A DNA stretch of 50,712 nt, taken from positions 1 through 50,712 of the forward strand of contig DVML01000010.1 of NCBI GenBank assembly GCA_018714965.1, given 5' to 3'. The translations under genes were made by a program, and so were the position numbers. A model generated the notes under the pieces. It did no database searches and had not been told where the DNA came from. It saw nothing but the letters and a program-made list of their open reading frames with translations. This document shows, in pieces, positions 8,053 to 15,687 of this stretch. The stretch comes from Fimihabitans intestinipullorum. GTDB taxonomy: Bacteria > Bacillota_I > Bacilli_A > RF39 > UBA660. Each line of letters starts with the position of its first letter. The stretch's first letter is position 1.

Positions 8053-8086
8053 TTCCTCTTCTCCTCCTTTACACGCAAATTAGACT

Positions 8087-8116
8087 ATGATAGCACTTTG
8101 TATCCTTTTATGTCAA
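8087..8116 (-). promoter_or_regulatory. Promoter of the lysozyme-like gene
   Basis: TTGACA (8111-8116), 18-bp spacer, TATCAT (8087-8092) on the minus strand. Confidence 0.6.
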
Positions 8117-8164
8117 GTTTTAAAAGTGTTTCACATAAAATACCACATTTTAGGAATAAAAAAA

Positions 8165-8186
8165 GAAGAATATTAAGATATTCTTC
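8165..8186 (-). terminator. Rho-independent terminator after trmR
   Basis: Perfect nine-bp stem GAAGAATAT/ATATTCTTC with a four-base loop, followed on the minus strand by seven T. It overlaps the trmR stop codon and ends the ireB-to-trmR operon. Confidence 0.85.
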
Positions 8187-8757
8187 TACTAATCCCAATT
8201 CCATCCCCTACTTCGTAAAACTCTGTATGGAACTCTTTATTTTCATGTAAAAATGTAATATACTTATTTAACTTCTGAACTAATTGTCTTAAGTTTTTAC
8301 TCTCTATTCTCTCTTTTTGATGTGTATACCCATGAAAGTTTAAATTATCTGAAACAATCACTCCATCTTTTTCCAAATATTGTTTATACTGCTCGAAAAA
8401 CTTAATATATTGTGCCTTTGCAGCATCGATAAAAATAAGGTCATATGTATCTTCTAATACGACATCAAAAGCATCTTTATGAATTAACTCAATCCGCTGT
8501 TCTAGATGAGCTTTATGCACATTTTCTACTGCTATCTGATAACGTTCTGGATCCCTTTCAATACTGACAACATGGATTCTAGGGTCAACGAGAGCCATCT
8601 TAATTGCTGAATATCCGATTGCTGTTCCGATCTCTAGAATTTTTGTTACCTTATTGTTTTTTATATAGTCAGTCAAGAAATCAATTCCGTCAGGAAGCAT
8701 AATTGGAATATGATTTTCATTCGCATATGCTTCCATCTCTTCTAATAGGTGTACCAT
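8173..8757 (-). CDS. trmR: tRNA 5-hydroxyuridine methyltransferase TrmR
   Basis: A class I SAM-dependent O-methyltransferase of the YrrM group, which converts 5-hydroxyuridine at tRNA position 34 to 5-methoxyuridine. The 194 residues carry the SAM motif ILEIGTAIGYSAIKMA (about 40-55), the acidic SIERDPER that binds the ribose, and IFIDAAKAQYIKF, typical of the COMT-like family. Context decides the name: it follows mltG (16-bp overlap), and the hydroxylation genes trhP1/trhP2 are close by, as in B. subtilis. The full U34 modification route is therefore encoded here, although the two steps are under different promoters. Confidence 0.88.
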   Translation of the reverse strand: MVHLLEEMEAYANENHIPIMLPDGIDFLTDYIKNNKVTKILEIGTAIGYSAIKMALVDPRIHVVSIERDPERYQIAVENVHKAHLEQRIELIHKDAFDVVLEDTYDLIFIDAAKAQYIKFFEQYKQYLEKDGVIVSDNLNFHGYTHQKERIESKNLRQLVQKLNKYITFLHENKEFHTEFYEVGDGIGISRRIS

Positions 8758-9833
8758 AATCCTTGCGCCTTCAATTTTTGAATTGTCTTATCATGTTCTT
8801 TCGCAGTTGTAGAAAAGTACGTCTTTTTATTTTTATCTGCTACAAAATACAAATAATTATGTGTCTTTGGATTGAGTGTTGCCTCAATAGCAACGATAGA
8901 TGGATTACAAATTGGACCAACCGGTAACTTTCCTGCCATTTTACTAGAACGTGTATTATAAGCATTATAGTCATCCAATTCTGACTGATATAAATCTCTT
9001 TCATTTAAATCGACCTGAACTGCGTAATATGTCGTAACATCGCTTCCGAGTGCCCAGCCACCTTCTAATCGATTGTAAAACACTCCTGCCACACCAGCGC
9101 GATCATCACTATGAGCTGCTTCTAATTCGATAATCGAAGATAGCGTCAATAATTGATGGATCGTATATGGACTATTCTCAAGTTGTGCTCGATAAGGTTC
9201 TAATTTACGAGCCGTATTGTCTAATATCTTTTCTAATAAATCTTTGAGTGGAACATCTTTGTTTGCAAATTCGTAAGTATCAGGGTATAAATATCCCTCT
9301 AAAGAATAATAAATCTCTTTATTTTTGATCTCATCCGTTAAGAACCAATATTTTGATATCAACTCCGTTAGATACCCATCGTCTTTTAATAATGCATACA
9401 ATTCTTGTTCCGTATGGTTAGTCGATTCTGCAATCTGATGTGCATACCAACGCATATTTCTTCCCTCTTTGAAAGTAATACGAACAACATTCGACTCATA
9501 TAATTCATCCCCTGATAAAGAGGTAATAATTTGATCTAGATTCATAGATTTATTCAAAGTATAGTTTCCCTCTTTTAATCCTGTTGGATTTTTAAGTTTC
9601 AAGAATAATTTATAAAACATCTCTGAACGAATCAAATCTTGCTTTTTTAACTCACTTGCTAGAGAGCTGTAAGTATCGCCCTTTGCAACTGTAATCGTCA
9701 CAGTTTCGTTCATACTTCCCGTTCCCGATGTCATATAGTTAAAAAATAAGACACCACTCACGATAATAACCAAGAGAATTAAAATAGCAAGTGCAAACTT
9801 CCCATTTTTATTTAACTTCCTTTTTTTCTTCAT
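8742..9833 (-). CDS. mltG: Endolytic murein transglycosylase MltG
   Basis: MltG (YceG family) cuts nascent peptidoglycan near the membrane. The 363 residues begin with a basic tail, a membrane segment (about 12-33) and a LysM-like domain (about 43-110). The catalytic YceG domain has E236 in LSSIIELEAA in the position of the catalytic Glu, and the family signature KLPVGPICNPS...EATLNP near the C-terminus. No strong ribosome binding site precedes the ATG, and a terminator-like hairpin lies between it and the DUF1292 gene, so expression may be set below that of the upstream genes. Confidence 0.93.
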   Translation of the reverse strand: MKKKRKLNKNGKFALAILILLVIIVSGVLFFNYMTSGTGSMNETVTITVAKGDTYSSLASELKKQDLIRSEMFYKLFLKLKNPTGLKEGNYTLNKSMNLDQIITSLSGDELYESNVVRITFKEGRNMRWYAHQIAESTNHTEQELYALLKDDGYLTELISKYWFLTDEIKNKEIYYSLEGYLYPDTYEFANKDVPLKDLLEKILDNTARKLEPYRAQLENSPYTIHQLLTLSSIIELEAAHSDDRAGVAGVFYNRLEGGWALGSDVTTYYAVQVDLNERDLYQSELDDYNAYNTRSSKMAGKLPVGPICNPSIVAIEATLNPKTHNYLYFVADKNKKTYFSTTAKEHDKTIQKLKAQGLWYTY

Positions 9834-9848
9834 TTTATCAACAAAAAG

Positions 9849-9866
9849 CGAGCTTATGCTTGCTCG
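9849..9866 (-). terminator. Terminator-like hairpin between the DUF1292 gene and mltG
   Basis: Five-bp GC-rich stem CGAGC/GCTCG with an eight-base loop, followed on the minus strand by CTTTTTG. It overlaps the stop of the DUF1292 gene. The weak stem suggests partial termination inside the operon. Confidence 0.5.
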
Positions 9867-10162
9867 TTGTTTCCTCCTTCAGCCGCAACTTGTTCTCTTG
9901 CTTCTGCTTGTAATTCACTCAAGATCGTTTCAATAATTTTCCATTCTTTCTCAGTTTCAATTGGTTGTAAAACTGTCGATTCTTGATTTGGTTCATAAAT
10001 AGAAGCATACACTTTTGTATTTCCTTGTTCGTCTGTCGTATTATCAGTATATACCATGTAATTTTTCTTCGTCTCATCAGATTCGAATGTGAATAGTACC
10101 TCGCATTCTACCTCTTTTCCTGCATCGTCAGTTACTGTAAAAGTCATTCTTTGATCGTTCAT
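9854..10162 (-). CDS. DUF1292 family protein (YrzB-like)
   Basis: The product has 102 residues and is acidic, with the DUF1292 pattern: a beta-rich opening (FTVTDDAGKEVECEVLFTFES), then KNYMVYTD and VYASIYEP, and a C-terminal helix ending in an acidic tail. The molecular role of the family is unknown. In Firmicutes it almost always sits between ruvX and mltG, exactly as here. The start overlaps the ruvX stop (ATGA), so translation is coupled. It equals yrzB in the B. subtilis order. Confidence 0.88.
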   Translation of the reverse strand: MNDQRMTFTVTDDAGKEVECEVLFTFESDETKKNYMVYTDNTTDEQGNTKVYASIYEPNQESTVLQPIETEKEWKIIETILSELQAEAREQVAAEGGNNEQA

Positions 10163-10587
10163 AAGTTCATCCCTTTCTCTTTATCTAAATATGTCTGCAA
10201 GATAATATTTGCAGCTAAACTATCGACCTTTTTCTTTCGTTTTTTTCTAGAAATATCTGCGGCAAGCATATAATTTGTCGCTTCCACTGTCGACAGTCGT
10301 TCATCTTGCATTACGACCTTTTTACCTAAGTACTCCTCTAGTTTTTTTTGAAAAGCCAGCGTCGTCTCCGCACGCTCTCCAATACTATTATTCATATTTT
10401 TTGGCAATCCTAACACTAATTTTTCAACTTGATACTCCGTCACAAGATCCTTTAACTGTGGGAGTAAGCTATCGTAATTTCCCTCTTCAAAACGAATTGT
10501 CTTCAAAGGAGAAGCAATCGTTCCCGTTACATCCGATAACGCTAATCCCAATGTTCGTGTTCCTAAGTCTAGTCCCAAGTAACGCAT
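10159..10587 (-). CDS. ruvX: Pre-16S rRNA nuclease/Holliday junction resolvase-like RuvX
   Basis: YqgF/RuvX proteins have an RNase H fold and act in maturation of the 16S rRNA 5' end; a Holliday junction role has also been proposed. The 142 residues have the opening RYLGLDLGTRTLGLALSD with the first catalytic Asp, VEKLVLGLPKNMN in the middle, and DERLSTVEA with the second acidic site. The length is standard. Its ATG overlaps the ireB stop by one base (TAATG). Confidence 0.95.
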   Translation of the reverse strand: MRYLGLDLGTRTLGLALSDVTGTIASPLKTIRFEEGNYDSLLPQLKDLVTEYQVEKLVLGLPKNMNNSIGERAETTLAFQKKLEEYLGKKVVMQDERLSTVEATNYMLAADISRKKRKKKVDSLAANIILQTYLDKEKGMNL

Positions 10588-10829
10588 TATTTTTGTAATG
10601 ATTTTCGTACCAAGTATTCTAAAATTTTAGAGCGGTCATATTTTGTAATACGACTGCGAGCTTCCTTATTACTTGTGATGAATCCAGGATCTCCACTCAT
10701 CAAATAACCAACCATTTGATTGATAGCATTGTATCCTGTATCTTCTAAAATTTCATACACGTCTTTTAGTGTCTCCTCGATCATCGCATCCTTCAACTCG
10801 TTTGTTCCAAATACTTTCGTTTGGTCCAT
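10587..10829 (-). CDS. ireB: IreB family regulatory phosphoprotein
   Basis: IreB (UPF0297, YrzL) is a small substrate of the PASTA kinase IreK/PrkC and influences cephalosporin tolerance in enterococci. The 80 residues match the family from KDVYEILEDTGYNAINQMVGYLMSGDPGFITS to the terminal RSKILEYLVRKSL. I chose the ATG at 10829 (MDQTKVFGTN) because AGGTG lies five bases upstream; the in-frame ATG at 10868 would lie immediately after the -10 box. It is the first gene of the ireB-ruvX-DUF1292-mltG-trmR operon, and here it is separated from alaS by a divergent gene. Confidence 0.93.
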   Translation of the reverse strand: MDQTKVFGTNELKDAMIEETLKDVYEILEDTGYNAINQMVGYLMSGDPGFITSNKEARSRITKYDRSKILEYLVRKSLQK

Positions 10830-10858
10830 ACCATCACCTACTTTATGAATACAATTAC

Positions 10859-10887
10859 ATTTTAACATGTTTCTTTTTTTTTTACAA
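10859..10887 (-). promoter_or_regulatory. Promoter of the ireB operon
   Basis: TTGTAA (10882-10887), 17-bp spacer of mostly A, TAAAAT (10859-10864) on the minus strand. It is back to back with the promoter of the plus-strand gene at 10959. Confidence 0.55.
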
Positions 10888-10929
10888 TCTTTTTCCCAAC
10901 AAAAAATAGAATAATAATCTGTTCTTTTA

Positions 10930-10938
10930 TGGTATAAT
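10930..10938 (+). promoter_or_regulatory. Extended -10 promoter of the divergent gene
   Basis: TGGTATAAT on the plus strand is a perfect extended -10 element (TGnTATAAT). No good -35 is seen 17 bases upstream. The ribosome binding site AAAGGAGG follows at 10947-10954. Confidence 0.55.
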
Positions 10939-10958
10939 AAAACACGAAAGGAGGACCT

Positions 10959-11552
10959 ATGAATCTAATTCACATTTTTCTTGCAGAAGAAAAACAAAGA
11001 CTCACTTATAATTTAAAAAAATACGAAGACGCGATACAAAACATTCATATGCAACACGCATATAAAAGAACAAGCCCTGTCGATATAGAAAACAACGTTC
11101 TTTTTTTCGATATCAACAGATTAACTCCCGAACTTAGAATGCAATACGAATGGTACGAACAAAAGAAAATAGAATGTCAAATAAAGCTACATATTTTTTA
11201 CAATGTATTATTACAATACACACAATCAGAAACACGTAGTCAACATCACTTTCCATTAGGAGAGAAAGCGAAACAAAGTCTATCTTGCGATCAAATTTCA
11301 CTTGATCCTGAAGAGATCGCACCTTTCAACGTTCAAGCCGGACCAGTTACTGCACGCTGTCCAAGAGAAATGTCTGTATCAGAGTATATATATTACTATC
11401 GTGAAGCATTTAAAAGTGCGCTTTGGCTCTGTATTGCGAATGAGGAATTCACAAAAGAAGAAGAGGAGGATATCATAAAAGAATCATGTACCTCGTTCTT
11501 CCGTTCTGAAGTTTTAAAAAAGGAAAAAGGACATCAAAAAAATATGCAATAA
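10959..11552 (+). CDS. Uncharacterised protein on the opposite strand within the yrr/alaS cluster
   Basis: The product has 197 residues and is probably cytoplasmic and helical. No family is recognised. The first 30 residues look like a coiled coil (LAEEKQRLTYNLKKYEDAIQNI), and the middle has several aromatic and charged helices (MQYEWYEQKKIECQIKLHIFYNVLL). Before the end is a conserved-looking patch, REMSVSEYIYYYREAFKSALW. It has its own extended -10 promoter, a near-ideal ribosome binding site and a terminator shared with the convergent alaS. It breaks the otherwise conserved ireB-alaS adjacency, which suggests insertion of a lineage gene. Confidence 0.7.
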   Translation: MNLIHIFLAEEKQRLTYNLKKYEDAIQNIHMQHAYKRTSPVDIENNVLFFDINRLTPELRMQYEWYEQKKIECQIKLHIFYNVLLQYTQSETRSQHHFPLGEKAKQSLSCDQISLDPEEIAPFNVQAGPVTARCPREMSVSEYIYYYREAFKSALWLCIANEEFTKEEEEDIIKESCTSFFRSEVLKKEKGHQKNMQ

Positions 11553-11566
11553 TCTGCATATTTTTT
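11537..11566. terminator. Bidirectional terminator between the plus-strand gene and alaS
   Basis: Twelve-bp stem AAAAAATATGCA/TGCATATTTTTT with a six-base loop. It gives a T run on both strands and includes the stop codon of the plus-strand gene in or next to the loop. Confidence 0.8.
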
Positions 11567-11568
11567 GT

Positions 11569-13335
11569 TTACTCTTCTGTTAAAATTGCTTTAATTCTTC
11601 TGACTCCCGCACTGCTTGCTTCTTCTTTTTTAATCTTGAAATGTCCAAGTTCTTTCGTGTTTTCCACGTGTGGTCCACCACAAATTTCTAATGAGACATC
11701 TCCTATTTTATAGACTGTAACAGTATCGCCGTACTTTTCGATAAATTGTGCTTCCGCATGCATATCGATTGCTTCTTGTTTCGTCGTTTCAAAATGAGTT
11801 ACTGGAATCGCTTCGCGAATCCATTCATTCACTAAATTTTCTACTGCTTCTTTTTGCTCAGGTGTAAGCTTACTATCATGAGAAAAATCAAAACGCATTC
11901 TCTCTGGTGTAATATTACTTCCCTTTTGATGAACGTGATCTCCTAACACTCTTTTTAAAGCTGCATTTAACAAGTGGGTAGCTGTATGATATTTAATATC
12001 CATTTCACTATCCCCAGAAAGTCCACCCTTAAATTTTTGAGCTGATCCCATACGAGATTTTTCTTGATGTTCTTTAAACTTTTGATGGAATCCCGCGATA
12101 TCCACTGTTAAATTCTTTTCGTGCGCTAACTCTTCCGTTAGCTCAATTGGGAATCCATACGTATCATACAAATGGAATGCATTCACAGCATCGATCTTAG
12201 TTCCAGATAACTTTGATGTGATCTTTTCAAACTCTCTAAGTCCTTTTTCTAATGTACGATTAAATTTTTTCTTTTCCGTTGAAAGTACGTTACGAATGAC
12301 TTCTTGATTGCGTTCTAGTTCAGGATAATATTCTTTATATTGATCGATAAAGATATTTGCAATCTCTACATCCCAATCGCTATTGATATCGATATCTAAC
12401 TGTTTTGCATAACGAATTGTTCGACGAATCAAACGTCTCAAAATATATCCTTGATCTGTATTCGAAGGTTTGATTCCGGCATCATCTCCAGCGATAATCA
12501 CGATTGCACGAATGTGATCTGCGATAATACGCATCGCTCTTTTTTTTGTTTCATCTTCGTAAGATGCATGAGCTACTTCTTCGATTTTTGCAATTGCTTC
12601 TTTAAATATTGATGTTTTATAGTTATCGTCAACACCTTCTAATACTGCTGTAATACGCTCTACTCCCATTCCTGTATCTACATTCTTCTTCGTAAGTGGA
12701 GTCACTGTACCATCTTCGTTTCCATTATACTGTGTAAAAACATTGTTCCAAATCTCTACCCAACGTTCATCTTTTGGATCGAAAACGGCAGGAGCTTTCT
12801 CATCACTGCGCCAATAAAAAATCTCTGTATCTGGTCCACATGGACCTACTCCACCTCCGAGACTCCACCAGTTATCTTCTACTCCAAGAAACGCGATTCT
12901 TTCCTTTGGAATACCCAAACTCATCCAAATATTTGCACTTTCTTCATCAGCAGGAACAACATCATTTCCTTTAAATACTGTAACCGCTAATTTTTCTACA
13001 GGAATATTTAACTTCGTCGTTAAAAATTCAAAACTCCATGAAATAGATTCTTTTTTGAAATAATCTCCTAACGACCAATTTCCTAGCATTTCGAAAAACG
13101 TATGATGTGTCGTATCTCCGATTGCATCTAAATCAGTTAAACGAAAACATTTTTGAAAATTTGTAAGTCTCGTCCCGAGTGGATGTGGTTGTCCCATTAA
13201 ATATGGTACCAATGGTTGCATCCCCGCTGTATTAAATAAGCAAGTTGGGTCATTTTCAGGAATGATTGGTGCACTATTTAATTTCTTATGTCCCTTTGAC
13301 AAGAAAAAATCTATATATAAATCCTTAATCTTCAT
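11569..13335 (-). CDS. alaS: Alanyl-tRNA synthetase, short form
   Basis: Charges tRNA(Ala) and clears mischarged tRNA. The 588 residues hold the class II catalytic core (NTAGMQ at 35-40, HHTFFEMLGNWSLGDYF at 77-93, DTGMGVERI at 220-228), the helical tRNA-binding region, and an editing domain with the zinc site HTATH (450-454) and CGGPH (552-556). Bacterial AlaRS is normally about 870-880 residues. Here the beta-barrel segment between DTYGFP (391-396) and the editing core is lost (only about 54 residues remain), and the C-terminal C-Ala domain is absent. The reading frame is intact and ends in its own terminator, so this is a reduced enzyme, not a broken gene. It overlaps the upstream kinase gene by 11 bp. 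No T-box is visible. Confidence 0.93.
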   Translation of the reverse strand: MKIKDLYIDFFLSKGHKKLNSAPIIPENDPTCLFNTAGMQPLVPYLMGQPHPLGTRLTNFQKCFRLTDLDAIGDTTHHTFFEMLGNWSLGDYFKKESISWSFEFLTTKLNIPVEKLAVTVFKGNDVVPADEESANIWMSLGIPKERIAFLGVEDNWWSLGGGVGPCGPDTEIFYWRSDEKAPAVFDPKDERWVEIWNNVFTQYNGNEDGTVTPLTKKNVDTGMGVERITAVLEGVDDNYKTSIFKEAIAKIEEVAHASYEDETKKRAMRIIADHIRAIVIIAGDDAGIKPSNTDQGYILRRLIRRTIRYAKQLDIDINSDWDVEIANIFIDQYKEYYPELERNQEVIRNVLSTEKKKFNRTLEKGLREFEKITSKLSGTKIDAVNAFHLYDTYGFPIELTEELAHEKNLTVDIAGFHQKFKEHQEKSRMGSAQKFKGGLSGDSEMDIKYHTATHLLNAALKRVLGDHVHQKGSNITPERMRFDFSHDSKLTPEQKEAVENLVNEWIREAIPVTHFETTKQEAIDMHAEAQFIEKYGDTVTVYKIGDVSLEICGGPHVENTKELGHFKIKKEEASSAGVRRIKAILTEE

Positions 13336-13894
13336 GTTCCACCTCTTCTACTAATTTTATTGCTTTTTCTCTCAACTCTTCCAATGTTCCATCATTTATG
13401 ATCGTAGCATCGTATCCATCAAAGTTTACAAGGCCTTGCTCTGTAGCATGATGTTTCTGCTCTTCCGTTAAACCATCGTCATAGTTTGGTCGCACGATAT
13501 GGATCACATAAGCATTGGGAAAACGATCTTTTACATATGTAACTTCGTCAGCAAACCGACCATCTGTAATCGTTAAAACATCATAATAGAAAGAAAACAC
13601 TTGAATATCTTCTACCATGCGGTGAGCAAAGAAATTAGAATCGATCTCTTTACGAATTACATCGGTTCCTAACTGTTGCAATACAGTGCGCGGTTTCGTT
13701 TCATCTCTCCCATCCCAACCAGTTAACTGTTTGGCATAATCCTTAATATAGTAACTATATTGTAAAACCGTCGCTTTTTTTCCATACTTAGATTCGTAGT
13801 ACTCTCGAATATAAGAACCTAGTGTATCCTTTCCCTGTCGTGCTGAACCACAAATAATAAAGATCCGTGGTGTGTGCTTTATTGCTTCTAACAT
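13325..13894 (-). CDS. P-loop kinase resembling deoxynucleoside monophosphate kinase
   Basis: The protein has 189 residues. Walker A is G16-SARQGKD-T24; later DGRFADEVTYVKDRFP and VIHIVRPN resemble phage-type dNMP kinases and dephospho-CoA-kinase-like folds. The substrate cannot be told from sequence; a nucleotide or cofactor kinase is likely. I chose the ATG at 13894 (MLEAIKHTPR), as GAGGAAG is well placed before it; an upstream in-frame GTG at 13909 lies in the ribosome binding site. It starts 1 bp after the permease stop and overlaps alaS, so the three genes form one operon. A kinase here is not part of the usual B. subtilis order. Confidence 0.7.
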   Translation of the reverse strand: MLEAIKHTPRIFIICGSARQGKDTLGSYIREYYESKYGKKATVLQYSYYIKDYAKQLTGWDGRDETKPRTVLQQLGTDVIRKEIDSNFFAHRMVEDIQVFSFYYDVLTITDGRFADEVTYVKDRFPNAYVIHIVRPNYDDGLTEEQKHHATEQGLVNFDGYDATIINDGTLEELREKAIKLVEEVEHED

Positions 13895-13895
13895 A

Positions 13896-15044
13896 TTACT
13901 CTTCCTCACTATTTAATATATTATATTTATCGTCGAAAAATTGAAAAAATGATTTCACCGCTGAAATAATCGGCGTTGAAACAACCATTCCGACAATTCC
14001 CCAGAAGTGACCGAAAATCAAAAGTCCCAACATGATCGTAACTGGATGTAATTTTGTCGTACGGCTCATGATCAACGGCTGTAAAAAATTTCCTTCCAAG
14101 AATTGAATAACGACAATGACGAGCAAAGTCAAAAGTCCGATCGTAGGACTCTGAGAGAATCCGACGATAACTGCTGGTGCTCCGCCTATATATGGTCCCG
14201 CATATGGAATGATATTGGTGATTCCACAGAATAACCCAAACAATACAAAACCTTTTAATCCGACAATCCATAAAAAGAACGTCGTAATGATAAAGATGAA
14301 AGTACAGTCCAAAAGAGCACCTTGCACAAAATTTCTCATAGATTCATTCATGCGTGATAATAACTCCTTCGTATCTGATTGAATTCTAGGTGGAATAAAT
14401 ACCATCAACATATCGTGAACTCCATCGAAACTCACGAGTAAGTAAAATCCAATAATCAATCCAATGACAAAAATTCCAATACCCGAAAAAATAGATTGTA
14501 CAACATCGATCGTTATATTTGGAAGATCTTTCGTCAACCCAATTCCAAATTCATTGATCTGCGAAAAAATATCCTTTTTCATCGCCATCGCATCAAAATT
14601 TTCAATATGATCTAACTGATCAAAGACTCCATCTAACCATCCTTTAATGTTATCAAATATACTTGGCAACATGTTGACAAAATCGTTGATCTGTTGCGAT
14701 AAAATCGGAATGATCGCGCCGATTACGATCGCGAGAGCCCCCAAAAATAACACATAGGTAATAAACGCTCCAAGGCCTCTATGAATTCCTTTTTGCTGTA
14801 GGAAACTGACAAACGGATGAAACAACCAAGCGATCAAGAGCCCTACAAATAAAGGTGATACAACCCCTAGAATCGTAAATAAAAACGACTTGACATTCCA
14901 CTCCTTAAAAATCATGGTAATCGCATAAATACCAATAATTGCAATCAAAATGTAAGCGATCTTTAAAATATTTTTAGAAAGTCCTATGACTTCATTTAAA
15001 CTTTTATAGTCCACTTCTTTTTCTTTGTTGCGTCTACCTAACAT
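13896..15044 (-). CDS. AI-2E family transporter (YrrI-like)
   Basis: An integral membrane protein of 382 residues with about seven or eight membrane segments. It has the family features PLFVGLLIAWLFHPFVSFLQ near the N-terminus, GLLCGITNIIPYAGPYIGG-type text (GLFCGITNIIPYAGPYIGG) and VIQFLEGNFLQPLIMSRTTKLHPVTIM in the second half. Members of the AI-2E (PerM) family are implicated in export of autoinducer or in ion exchange; the substrate here is unknown. The ATG at 15044 is preferred because the upstream GTG lies within the GAGGTGA ribosome binding site. The same family member (yrrI) precedes alaS in B. subtilis. Confidence 0.9.
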   Translation of the reverse strand: MLGRRNKEKEVDYKSLNEVIGLSKNILKIAYILIAIIGIYAITMIFKEWNVKSFLFTILGVVSPLFVGLLIAWLFHPFVSFLQQKGIHRGLGAFITYVLFLGALAIVIGAIIPILSQQINDFVNMLPSIFDNIKGWLDGVFDQLDHIENFDAMAMKKDIFSQINEFGIGLTKDLPNITIDVVQSIFSGIGIFVIGLIIGFYLLVSFDGVHDMLMVFIPPRIQSDTKELLSRMNESMRNFVQGALLDCTFIFIITTFFLWIVGLKGFVLFGLFCGITNIIPYAGPYIGGAPAVIVGFSQSPTIGLLTLLVIVVIQFLEGNFLQPLIMSRTTKLHPVTIMLGLLIFGHFWGIVGMVVSTPIISAVKSFFQFFDDKYNILNSEEE

Positions 15045-15062
15045 AAGTTTCACCTCATTCTT

Positions 15063-15091
15063 AGTATATCATTATACGCCTTTATTGTAAA
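15063..15091 (-). promoter_or_regulatory. Promoter of the permease-kinase-alaS operon
   Basis: TTTACA (15086-15091), 17-bp spacer, TATACT (15063-15068) on the minus strand. A TATAAT inside the spacer is an alternative -10. Confidence 0.5.
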
Positions 15092-15098
15092 TAAAAAA

Positions 15099-15117
15099 AC
15101 CATTGTTTTTCAATGGT
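15099..15117 (-). terminator. Rho-independent terminator after the GNAT gene
   Basis: Perfect seven-bp stem ACCATTG/CAATGGT with a five-base loop, followed on the minus strand by a seven-T run. Confidence 0.85.
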
Positions 15118-15135
15118 GCAAAGTCTATATTTTCA

Positions 15136-15636
15136 TCAATTTTCGACAATTGTTTTTCTTTTTTTCTGAAGATGTTTCTCACCGAACTTTTTCACTAAAT
15201 CTTTTTGACATACAAGGTAACTCCCTTCATTCGAAGCAATTTCATACTGCATCCTCATTGCAACACGTAAAGATGCTTCATGATCACGTGGAATTTCCAA
15301 TATCGTTTTTTGAACACCCTGCTCGTATAAAAGTCGCTCCATCTTTTCTATCATCCGATCGATATGTCCCCAACCGCGATATTCTGGTAAGAGACAATAA
15401 AGTAATTCTGCTTCTTTTGTGTTAGAAGAAAAACCGTAAGAGATCCAACCGATGTAATCATTCTCTTCTTTTACGTAGTAATTATGATAGTAATGGTTTG
15501 TCTTTTCAAATCGTTTCAAATAATTATAATCGTACGAGAAACATTCAAAAATATTGCGAATATCTTCTACTTGTAATAACGATTGAATAAATTTTTTCTG
15601 CATTTTACTATCTTCTTTAAACTTCCGAAATTTCAT
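15136..15636 (-). CDS. GNAT family N-acetyltransferase
   Basis: The product has 166 residues with the GNAT pattern: strands around NDYIGWISYGF, the acetyl-CoA loop as LLYCLLPEYRGWGHIDRMIEKM, then TILEIPRDHEASLRVAMRMQYEIA at the C-terminal half. The acceptor substrate cannot be inferred. I chose the ATG at 15636 (MKFRKFKEDS), preceded by AGGTGATC; the upstream in-frame ATG at 15666 overlaps the -10 region. The gene stands alone with its own terminator. Its promoter shares a spacer sequence with the one at 36453-36481. Confidence 0.75.
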   Translation of the reverse strand: MKFRKFKEDSKMQKKFIQSLLQVEDIRNIFECFSYDYNYLKRFEKTNHYYHNYYVKEENDYIGWISYGFSSNTKEAELLYCLLPEYRGWGHIDRMIEKMERLLYEQGVQKTILEIPRDHEASLRVAMRMQYEIASNEGSYLVCQKDLVKKFGEKHLQKKRKTIVEN

Positions 15637-15654
15637 AAGATCACCTAGTGACGT

Positions 15655-15682
15655 ATTATAGCACAAATCTCTCTTTTATCAA
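15655..15682 (-). promoter_or_regulatory. Promoter of the GNAT gene with AGAGAGATTTGTG spacer
   Basis: TTGATA (15677-15682), 16-bp spacer, TATAAT (15655-15660) on the minus strand. The spacer contains AGAGAGATTTGTG, also found in the promoter at 36453-36481 with matching flanks. Confidence 0.65.
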
Positions 15683-15687
15683 ATAAA

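Noticed and set aside
10275..10598. 107-codon open frame antisense to ruvX
   Set aside because: No ribosome binding site, low-complexity hydrophobic composition; a shadow of ruvX.
11569..13335. alaS as a pseudogene or frameshifted gene because it is short
   Set aside because: The frame is intact, all active-site and zinc motifs are present, and a terminator follows directly; no C-Ala fragment is found downstream.
13335..15136. T-box riboswitch for alaS
   Set aside because: alaS lies third in an operon and the leader upstream of the permease is too short (under 50 bp) for a T-box; no T-box sequence is seen.
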